Positions 6,701 through 8,874 of a stretch of 8,874 nt of DNA are shown here, one piece after another. The stretch's first letter is position 1. Each line of letters begins with the position of its first letter. Made by a program: the position numbers and the translations under genes. Under the pieces are notes generated by a model that was not told the origin of the DNA, ran no database searches, and saw only the letters and a list, made by a program, of their open reading frames with translations. The DNA lies in NCBI GenBank assembly GCA_013329495.1, contig DUKC01000178.1, forward strand, positions 1-8,874. The letters run 5' to 3'. The stretch is from Thermoplasmata archaeon. GTDB taxonomy: Archaea > Thermoplasmatota > E2 > UBA9212.

Positions 6701-7921
6701 CTTGGAATCCAAGGGAAAAGTAATGAAAAGGAAATCCCAGGTTTTATCTTTTCAGCTCCTTTAGCTTGTGTAGCTGGTTTGCTAAGAGGTTTTCAGGAAG
6801 GAGATGGCTGTATTTACAAAAATAAAGCCAACGGTGATTTTTCGATAAGGTTATACACAAACTCAGAAGGACTTGTCCAGGGACTCAATTTGCTGCTCCT
6901 GAGATTTGGCATCCTGGCAAAAATCAGGAAAGAGAAAAAATCTAATCCTTCTTGGAACGATAACTTCGTTTTATCGATAACTAGCGTAGATAATCTCCGG
7001 AAATACTTTAACCTGATCCTCGGAAAAGAATTAGAATTTAGCAACACCCATTCCGGGAGAGAAGTCATCCCAGGGATGTCAAAGCTTCTCAAATCTGTAA
7101 TGCAAGAGTTCGGAATTAAGCCCAGCGATCTAGGAATCTGCAAAGATAGCTTCAATAGGAATTTAAGACAAAAAAGGATAAGTATTCAGTGCTTGAGGAA
7201 AATCCTTCAGAGGTTGGACTCAACTGGGGTTAAAAGTAATGTGATTGAAAAACTCAAAGCATTAGCGGACTCCGATATTTACTGGGATAAGGTAAAGGAC
7301 ATCAAAAGAGCAGCTCCGCCTAAATACGTTTATGACCTCGAAGTCGAAGTGAATGGCGAACGAGTCAACAATTTTCTAGGAGGAACTGGATTGGTTTGTT
7401 TGCACAACACGAGCTACAGATTAGCCAAGTTAGACAAGAAGCTCTATCCAAACGTAAGGATATATAACCAGGAAAAATATGCCGATAGAGAAAAAGAGAC
7501 AGAACCTTACTACACTAACTCATCTCAATTACCCGTAGGGTTTACAACAGACATATTCGAGGCTCTTGATCTACAAGATCCTCTACAGACATGCTACACA
7601 GGAGGAACTGTCGTCCACATCTTTCTGGGAGAGGAAGAACCCTCCCCCGTCGCGGCAAAGAAATTGGTTAGGAAAGTCGCCGAGAACTATTCTCTCCCGT
7701 ATTACACCCTCACGCCCACCTTTAGCATATGCCCCGATCACGGCTATATACCTGGGAAGCACGAGAGCTGTCCACGTTGTGCAGCAGAAGAAAAGTATAC
7801 TCCCTGCGAGATCTACTCGAGAGTGGTTGGTTACTTGCGCCCTGTCGAACAATGGAACAAAGGCAAACAGCAGGAATTTAAGGATCGGAAAACCTTCGAT
7901 ACGGTAACGACAAAAAGGTAG
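2..7921 (+). CDS. nrdD: Anaerobic ribonucleoside-triphosphate reductase NrdD, five-intein precursor, 5' truncated
   Basis: Class III ribonucleotide reductase makes dNTPs from NTPs without oxygen, using a glycyl radical that generates a thiyl radical on a catalytic cysteine. The frame is open from the first base, so the true start lies upstream. The extein pieces read in order as NrdD: CVGWDLQDLLLQGF, LYTLQGEAAGAQAFSNFD, NMNVPTRVGFQ, SPFTNLTMDL, TFPIPTYNITKDFDW, CRLRLDKREL, GVVTINMPRIGYL, NLEATPAEG, YTGGTVVHIFLGE and the glycyl-radical loop RVVGYLRPV. About 535 extein residues are visible; the family is usually some 600-700, so 100-200 N-terminal residues (normally including the ATP-cone) are missing. 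Roughly 80% of the visible frame is intein that must splice out before the enzyme can work. It is followed three bases later by its activase gene nrdG. Identification rests on recognised family motifs and is very secure. Confidence 0.97.
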   Translation, partial: SSSARRKIKLSEKFGYFVGFALAEDFLSYDLKSTRTITLSQKDKAPLLKANEGLIENGMSGCLFKGKDKFELRAKNPFLRFLFDSVFKIKPASRNKTLPIHILAYNREFVKGIIAGTLDGDGSINIAKTTISLRISSRTLLEQLALLMRLSGFTPRDRNTEGQGSVRVYEDRKIFQNYPLYGPSFRKVEESLPSVLYDGAELSTKAWLDEDVDNWHQITNVELANIPDDFIYDITTESGTLLVNGMWNHNCVGWDLQDLLLQGFRGVRGKIESKPASHFGVALMQIVNFLYTLQGEAAGAQAFSNFDTLLAPFVRHDHLDYASIKQEMQMFLFNMNVPTRVGFQSLVGQETVIVKSKGKVRVAKIGDLIDQEFERNIHRIINNGNNSFALRNYDDHQVLAFDKQGRAKWKNAKAFIRHGVPKNSEFFELRTSRGNAKVSRAHSMFRSKSFNSFDPEPIRVENLKTSHPNGKIKEENHLIALSRVPRIGNGKELDVAKLIDEVPQLKGKVFVQQDSKRIDRVKEKIRERYREFTPFYLEFGFSNGRRIWRDFKRHGGIRFDVWRKFGENERDAAFFLKNSKVRTTRFLNGKNLGNFVELLAWYLSEGHNDPSSGMYISQAKTKANKIKGLLNNLNLPFNEEVTRGYSKKGKGNQLSKIRCNGLLSWLISYEAGTYSTAKKIPYFIYPLSKRYQKVFVKALLEGDGTNYEKYYDFVTTSKELSLGLSTLLGMLGKDFSVYENKARKENWNDQYTVRIYKYEKPNKVCLCDCEARICSSIKGFSYENEWEYDISVDSDLENFAGGSGLIAFHNSPFTNLTMDLVPPAYMRDQPVMIGGKPQQDTYGDFQGEMNLLNNAFAEVMQEGDSMSRPFSLDYESFCPIKNSGETKLVKLGEFIDKQMENGRPTLLKENNCEVLDTRHLGFKCIGLMNGKLTWQKINYLVRHPTSEVLDITTQGGFNTKATPSHSLLVLKNGKIQAQPAADLREGDYLVLAKALPIERGKGPTLVSLAHKFVEKGKEESIYLSGVKKRGKPYKEKRTCQGKKKYQYKVPVFPLESIAGDLSEYDLSGAELNLAGSQGKIPNHIPINEELAEFLGWYCAEGSAEKKPKYGGISLGLNLKKEKEKAKQIKGLIEKIFKVPAVLREIEKRNLIEVRTHSKLLRRIIFEIFEVGNGEKRKVPNIVFDFPENLKKKFLTAYFRGDGWITQDIIANTISKNLFYGISTLLKQLDIQHTVSEYAYGTKPRYRIQIWNNSNLNSKGPHSIGKIPIKESGLENLAQQVCEKEPLYYDRLDRRHKNTKRRFLSKFGISSQTTTSKEKALNLMEYCQSFGIEILPTQKQLVNGDLIYLKVKQIKTTHPTRGMVYDFSTESETFVANQFVVHNTFPIPTYNITKDFDWEDENLEPVWKMTAKFGTPYFSNFINSDMKPEDARSMCPIGGNEKVLIRSSRGRGLEYSTIRNICEGNSKRDEYEIYSDGKFVKGRFNKFENQEMLNVFLENGHKIVMSTEHLNYVRRGSDFKTEELMGKELKAGMYLPYSLKIYEGKGGNEELGYLVGAYAGDGSLDGDAAVVFSLNKEQKKSVAKKIQDIGEKYFGANSTISEHGNTKLLTLKVHSKAAVGLCRDFVDGREQNKHYKAKVFGTSTQFRKGVIEGHYATDGENRNRIYTSSPEMVETLSMLAATQGTTTSVYKDDREGRLGEAPNHAVLVYQPNREKYGEWWFKQDSKLWVRIKSIERAANSTAYCFEVKGGEPLFTIGTTGVLTHNCRLRLDKRELKKRGGGLFGSNPKTGSVGVVTINMPRIGYLAKDEDDFLERLDKLMLLAKESLEIKREVIEGLTQSGLHPYSKFYLSDIKKGFGEYWKNHFSTIGLIGMNDALLNLMNLSMGDPEGIKFALKILEFMRGRLADFQAETGNIYNLEATPAEGSLAPHEKVLICQSEPKFVEIGKLVDEYMEKNKEKIGFIRGSEFLRVPEHTISTYGFSIDTQKIKSYPVTALVRHPGKSMYEVSTFQGRKIGVTGLHSLFTLNSDGAPEKILVSKLKRGDVIGIPKKIEVGVTNEELNLLELFKHTEFKNRLYGIFSPKFIEKVCANPDVRKWSEQNHRCKWKDTKYSWRKRKILPLKLIYDLNIKIDDEILRSAQIFYRLSKNTKPIKALIQLNEDLGFVIGSLLSEGGLSERSEFRVTGKRFVEKYLGATERTFGPSTAYLSFRERKRPRKPIYTVTLSKLASLCVKELGIQGKSNEKEIPGFIFSAPLACVAGLLRGFQEGDGCIYKNKANGDFSIRLYTNSEGLVQGLNLLLLRFGILAKIRKEKKSNPSWNDNFVLSITSVDNLRKYFNLILGKELEFSNTHSGREVIPGMSKLLKSVMQEFGIKPSDLGICKDSFNRNLRQKRISIQCLRKILQRLDSTGVKSNVIEKLKALADSDIYWDKVKDIKRAAPPKYVYDLEVEVNGERVNNFLGGTGLVCLHNTSYRLAKLDKKLYPNVRIYNQEKYADREKETEPYYTNSSQLPVGFTTDIFEALDLQDPLQTCYTGGTVVHIFLGEEEPSPVAAKKLVRKVAENYSLPYYTLTPTFSICPDHGYIPGKHESCPRCAAEEKYTPCEIYSRVVGYLRPVEQWNKGKQQEFKDRKTFDTVTTKR
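752..1033 (+). other. nrdD: NrdD extein A (94 residues)
   Basis: First visible host-protein piece. It starts at Cys of CVGWDL and runs through LQGF, ESKPASHFGVALMQIVNF, LQGEAAGAQAFSNFD and NMNVPTRVGFQ. These are conserved stretches of the NrdD ten-stranded barrel. The leading Cys lies where class III enzymes carry one of their two active-site cysteines, after an IHDL-type motif that would be upstream of the window. That equivalence is inferred from recalled family alignments. Confidence 0.92.
1034..2431 (+). mobile_element. Intein 2, complete, 466 residues, Ser1, LAGLIDADG type
   Basis: Self-splicing protein element inserted between GFQ and SPFTNL. Block A begins at Ser1 (SLVGQETVIV). Block B has its His at residue 98 (KVSRAHSMF; Ser replaces the usual Thr three residues before it). 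DOD motif 1 is LLAWYLSEGH (Glu at about residue 261) and motif 2 is FVKALLEGDGT (Asp at about residue 359). Block F is EYDISVDSD and the end is GLIAFHN, followed by Ser+1. All four expected splicing positions and both endonuclease acids are present, so splicing and homing activity are plausible. A stretch of roughly 95 residues between the block B region and DOD motif 1, rich in Arg, Lys and aromatics, may be an extra DNA-recognition domain. At 466 residues it is within the normal size for a full intein. Confidence 0.95.
2432..2611 (+). other. nrdD: NrdD extein B (60 residues)
   Basis: Host piece from SPFTNLTMDL to MSRPF, between inteins 2 and 3. It joins extein A to give VGFQSPFTNLTMDL, which matches the family's VGFQ(T/S)PFTN motif. 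It continues through VMIGGKPQQDTYGDFQGEM and NNAFAEVMQEGD, all typical of NrdD. A hand count gives about 51% G+C for this segment, higher than a sampled line of the neighbouring intein. Confidence 0.93.
2612..4147 (+). mobile_element. Intein 3, complete, 512 residues, Ser1, LAGLIDADG type
   Basis: Inserted between RPF and TFPIPTYN. Block A starts at Ser1 (SLDYESFCPI, then TKLVKLGEFID). Block B is TPSHSLLVL with His at residue 95. DOD motif 1 is FLGWYCAEGS (Glu at about residue 230) and motif 2 is AYFRGDGW (Asp at about residue 331). Block F is MVYDFSTESE and the end is QFVVHN, followed by Thr+1. Between DOD motif 2 and block F is a long extra segment (about residues 390-490) containing YYDRLDRRHKNTKRRFLS, SQTTTSKEKALNLMEYC and PTQKQLVNGDLIYLKVK; its basic, helical look suggests a DNA-binding subdomain, which is inference. 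Nothing in it looks degraded. Confidence 0.95.
4148..4303 (+). other. nrdD: NrdD extein C (52 residues, ends before or after a Cys)
   Basis: Host piece TFPIPTYNITKDFDW to DARSM(C), between inteins 3 and 4. Joined to extein B it reads RPFTFPIPTYNITKDF, the family motif. Its right boundary is ambiguous by one codon. If intein 4 begins at Pro (4304), this piece ends in Cys and the spliced protein reads RSMCCRLRLD, as in NrdD relatives I recall. If intein 4 begins at Cys (4301), the product reads RSMCRLRLD. Confidence 0.88.
4304..5293 (+). mobile_element. Intein 4, complete, about 330 residues, atypical N-terminus (Pro1 or Cys1), LAGLIDADG type
   Basis: Smallest of the five. Block A reads PIGGNEKVLI, preceded directly by Cys (4301-4303). 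Block B is GHKIVMSTEHLNYV (His codon 4523-4525). DOD motif 1 is YLVGAYAGDGS (Asp codon 4679-4681) and motif 2 is IEGHYATDGE (Asp codon 4970-4972). Block F is AYCFEV with Cys (5228-5230) where most inteins have Asp. The end is GVLTHN, followed by Cys+1 (5294-5296). With Pro as residue 1, block A aligns without gaps to intein 5 (SLAPHEKVLI) and intein 2 (SLVGQETVIV), and the host motif Met-Cys-Cys-Arg is restored. With Cys as residue 1 it would be an ordinary class 1 intein of 331 residues, but one residue out of register. Block F Cys plus Thr before the final His-Asn recalls class 3 inteins, yet the class 3 block B Trp is absent and +1 is Cys rather than Ser or Thr. Intein identity is certain; only the first residue is open. 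Confidence 0.93.
5294..5773 (+). other. nrdD: NrdD extein D (160 residues), starts at the catalytic Cys
   Basis: Host piece CRLRLDKRELKKRGGGLFG to NLEATPAEG. It holds the core of the NrdD barrel: GVVTINMPRIGYL, SLEIKREV, SKFYL, GEYWKNHFSTIGLIGMND and FMRGRLADFQAETGNIYN. The leading Cys-Arg corresponds to the thiyl-radical cysteine of class III enzymes (Cys290 in the T4 protein, in a GCRSF-type motif), by recalled alignment. It is also the +1 splicing nucleophile of intein 4, so one residue serves both splicing and catalysis. Confidence 0.94.
5774..7408 (+). mobile_element. Intein 5, complete, 545 residues, Ser1, LAGLIDADG type
   Basis: Largest complete intein, inserted between TPAEG and TSYRLAKLD. 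Block A is SLAPHEKVLI (Ser1). Block B is GVTGLHSLFTL with His at residue 96. DOD motif 1 is FVIGSLLSEGG (Glu at about residue 247) and motif 2 is LLRGFQEGDGC (Asp at about residue 344). Block F is YVYDLEVEV and the end is GLVCLHN, followed by Thr+1. It carries two extra segments. About 120 residues lie between block B and DOD motif 1, with a Trp/Arg/Lys-rich patch (RKWSEQNHRCKWKD). A C-terminal segment after motif 2 (IPGMSKLLKSVMQEFGI to ISIQCLRKILQRLD) resembles the extra helical DNA-recognition region of long thermococcal inteins, by recalled pattern. All expected splicing and endonuclease residues are present. Confidence 0.95.
7409..7921 (+). other. nrdD: NrdD extein E (170 residues plus stop), zinc site and glycyl-radical domain
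   Basis: C-terminal host piece from TSYRLAKLD to the TAG stop at 7919-7921. It contains YYTNSSQLPVGF, EALDLQDPLQ and YTGGTVVHIFLGE. Next is a zinc-binding knuckle CPDHGY...CPRC (Cys codons 7730-7732, 7769-7771, 7778-7780, with His in the first pair and another Cys at 7805-7807). It ends with the glycyl-radical motif YSRVVGYLRPVEQWNKG, the radical-bearing Gly being codon 7829-7831. The motif lies near the very C-terminus, as expected for this enzyme. Confidence 0.95.
7916..7919 (+). promoter_or_regulatory. Weak Shine-Dalgarno-like AGGT for nrdG
   Basis: AGGT overlaps the end of nrdD and sits five to six bases before the ATG at 7925. It is short, but the three-base gap between the genes suggests that nrdG translation is coupled to termination on nrdD. 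Confidence 0.4.
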
Positions 7922-7924
7922 AAA

Positions 7925-8617
7925 ATGAAGCTCGGTGGATTCCAAAAATTATCATTGCTCGATTATCCAGACAAACTCAGTGCAATTATCTGGACAATTG
8001 GTTGCGATTTTCGCTGTCCATTCTGTTACAACAAGGAAATCGTGTTTGGCAAGGTAGATGCGATCCCGCAAGAGGTTATATTTGAATATCTTGAAAAAAG
8101 GAAGAAGCTGCTTGAGGGACTAGTCATAACGGGAGGGGAGCCAACTCTTCAACCCGATTTGAAGGAATTTACCAAGCACGTGAAACAAATCGGATATCAA
8201 ATAAAAATCGATACAAATGGTTCGAATCCAACTCAAATAAAAGACCTAATCGATAACAGGCTCGTTGATTACATCTCGATGGATATCAAAGCACCAAAAG
8301 AAAAATACGAAAAGCTAGCGGGGTGCAAAGTAGATCTTAAGAAAATCGAAAAATCGATTGAGCTCATAAAACAGGAAGCGCCTGATTATGAATTCAGAAC
8401 GACTTTTACTCCAAAGTTACTCGAAAAAAAGGACATCCTCGAAATAGCAAAGTGGCTTAAGACATCAAAAAAGTATTATCTCCAACAATTTGAGCAAAAA
8501 CATCCCTTAATTTCTCCAGCTATGGAAGAAGCAATCCCATATCCAACGGAGTATCTTCAAGAAACTCTTGAAGAGATAAAGCCTTATTTCAAAGAGTGCG
8601 GATTAAGAGGAACATAA
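7925..8617 (+). CDS. nrdG: Anaerobic ribonucleotide reductase activating protein NrdG (radical SAM)
   Basis: A 230-residue radical-SAM enzyme that uses a [4Fe-4S] cluster and S-adenosylmethionine to abstract a hydrogen from the C-terminal glycine of NrdD, creating the glycyl radical. The cluster motif CDFRCPFC (Cys27, Cys31, Cys34; CxxxCxxC) and the SAM-binding TGGEPTLQPDL (about residues 69-79) are clear. The N-terminus GFQKLSLLDYPDKLSAIIW is typical of the longer NrdG type found in archaea and many anaerobes (NrdG2-like), and the length of 230 fits that group. DTNGSNP and YISMDIKAP are further radical-SAM barrel landmarks. The ATG at 7925 is chosen because the reading frame starts just after the nrdD stop and the protein aligns from its first residues. 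It has no intein. Position directly after nrdD supports the assignment, though related activases of other glycyl-radical enzymes share these motifs. Confidence 0.95.
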   Translation: MKLGGFQKLSLLDYPDKLSAIIWTIGCDFRCPFCYNKEIVFGKVDAIPQEVIFEYLEKRKKLLEGLVITGGEPTLQPDLKEFTKHVKQIGYQIKIDTNGSNPTQIKDLIDNRLVDYISMDIKAPKEKYEKLAGCKVDLKKIEKSIELIKQEAPDYEFRTTFTPKLLEKKDILEIAKWLKTSKKYYLQQFEQKHPLISPAMEEAIPYPTEYLQETLEEIKPYFKECGLRGT

Positions 8618-8635
8618 GCCAGCATTAACCAGCAT

Positions 8636-8651
8636 CCTTCTATTCTTTTAC
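8636..8651 (+). terminator. Possible U-rich transcription terminator of the nrdDG operon
   Basis: A pyrimidine-rich stretch (CCTTCTATTCTTTTAC) begins 19 bases after the nrdG stop. Archaeal transcription often ends at such oligo-T tracts without a hairpin. There is no strong stem upstream, so it would be a weak bacterial terminator. Confidence 0.3.
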
Positions 8652-8713
8652 TAGCAAGACGACAAAAAAGCTTTTAATTCCTTCAATTTCTAGAAGATCA
8701 GTTTTCTTACAAT

Positions 8714-8723
8714 ACTTATAATA
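8714..8723 (+). promoter_or_regulatory. TATA-like box upstream of the terminal structured region
   Basis: ACTTATAATA resembles an archaeal TATA box. Initiation about 25 bases downstream would fall at the 8740-8755 inverted repeat. In AT-rich spacer such matches arise by chance, so this is a suggestion only. Confidence 0.25.
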
Positions 8724-8739
8724 TTAATGCAAGAAAACC

Positions 8740-8755
8740 CATGAATTTATTCATG
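8740..8755. repeat. 7-bp inverted repeat CATGAAT-TT-ATTCATG
   Basis: Perfect 7-base arms (8740-8746 and 8749-8755) with a two-base centre; as a hairpin it would be six pairs closed by a four-base loop. It could be a protein-binding palindrome, an RNA hairpin, or the subterminal hairpin of an IS200/IS605-like element. Its position just before a compositional change makes the last idea worth testing. Confidence 0.45.
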
Positions 8756-8756
8756 A

Positions 8757-8874
8757 GATGAAGCGTGCCTCGTATCCTAACCAGCCAGAGGGTTAAAATC
8801 CCTCCCGTGCTGTTTACCCGTAACGGTGCAGAAGCCAACAGTGTCAGGGTGCTGAAGAATCCGAGAACTAAAGG
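8757..8874. other. GC-richer structured stretch of unknown nature, cut by the window edge
   Basis: This stretch is visibly richer in G+C than the spacer before it. It contains a 5-bp stem with 7-base loop (GAGGG 8788-8792, CCCTC 8800-8804) and two copies of GTGCTG. Two frames are open to the right edge: plus strand from GTG at 8765 (36 full codons, beginning MPRILTSQRVKIPP) and minus strand from 8874 down to a TAA at 8716 (52 codons, hydrophobic). Neither product is recognised. Candidates are a small structured RNA, the 5' end of a gene continuing to the right, or the end of an IS200/IS605-like element with its RNA. I cannot decide between them. Confidence 0.3.

Larger units (their letters stand above)
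8618..8756. other. Intergenic region after nrdG, no gene seen
   Basis: AT-rich spacer with stops in the forward frames. It holds two direct copies of CCAGCAT (8619-8625 and 8629-8635), a U-rich tract, a short palindrome AAAAGCTTTT (8666-8675), a TATA-like box and an inverted repeat. No protein-coding or RNA gene is recognised here. Confidence 0.6.

Noticed and set aside
1034..7408. Group I introns or free-standing homing endonuclease genes
   Set aside because: The insertions are exactly in frame with no stops and carry intein blocks A, B, F and G around the endonuclease motifs, so they are protein-level elements.
85..7945. Other reading frames overlapping nrdD, e.g. minus 85-480, 1606-1914, 3229-3543, 4246-4503, 6814-7155, 7583-7945 and plus 739-975, 2800-3033, 7566-7907
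   Set aside because: They lie inside the well-supported NrdD/intein frame, show no recognisable domain, and have the Ser/Leu/Phe-rich look of antisense or off-frame translation.
8787..8812. tRNA 3' half (GAGGG-TTAAAAT-CCCTC looks like a T-arm)
   Set aside because: The loop has A where tRNAs have the invariant C, no acceptor partner AGCACGG is present upstream, and there is no anticodon or D arm.
8765..8874. Confident CDS call for the GTG-started plus-strand frame
   Set aside because: Only 36 codons are visible, there is no clear ribosome-binding site, the product is unrecognised, and the opposite strand is open too.
1..8874. CRISPR arrays, rRNA genes or tandem repeats
   Set aside because: No regularly spaced repeats or recognisable ribosomal RNA segments were seen on reading the window.

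Overview
The window is almost entirely one unbroken plus-strand reading frame (position 2 to the stop at 7919-7921), open at its left edge. It encodes an anaerobic (class III) ribonucleoside-triphosphate reductase, NrdD, whose catalytic domain is split by five in-frame inteins. The first intein is cut by the window edge; the other four are complete. Of 2639 visible codons, about 535 are NrdD and about 2104 are intein. Each intein ends in His-Asn followed by Cys, Ser or Thr. Each also carries two LAGLIDADG (DOD) homing-endonuclease motifs with their acidic residues. The spliced exteins join into a continuous NrdD from the first active-site cysteine region to the C-terminal glycyl-radical loop. 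The NrdD N-terminus (start codon, probable ATP-cone) lies upstream of the window.

Layout: intein 1 C-terminal part (1-751); extein A (752-1033); intein 2 (1034-2431); extein B (2432-2611); intein 3 (2612-4147); extein C (4148-4303); intein 4 (4304-5293, or 4301-5293 under the conventional Cys1 reading); extein D (5294-5773); intein 5 (5774-7408); extein E with stop (7409-7921). Three bases later comes nrdG (7925-8617), the radical-SAM activase that installs the glycyl radical on NrdD, so the two form an operon. The last 257 bases hold no confident gene. They contain a U-rich possible terminator, a TATA-like box, a 7-bp inverted repeat and a structured GC-richer stretch cut by the right edge, possibly an RNA or the end of a small mobile element.

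Organism: the NrdD/NrdG type, the density of archaeal-style DOD inteins, heavy AGA/AGG and ATA codon use and the TATA-like box suggest an anaerobic, perhaps thermophilic, uncultured archaeon (for example DPANN or Thermococcus-like). A bacterium of the candidate phyla cannot be excluded from this window.

The most interesting point is intein 4, which sits at the catalytic thiyl-radical cysteine. Counting it as a standard Cys1 intein leaves the spliced enzyme one residue short of the family's Met-Cys-Cys-Arg motif and puts its block A one residue out of register with the other inteins. Counting it as starting at Pro fixes both problems and implies a non-canonical splicing chemistry.
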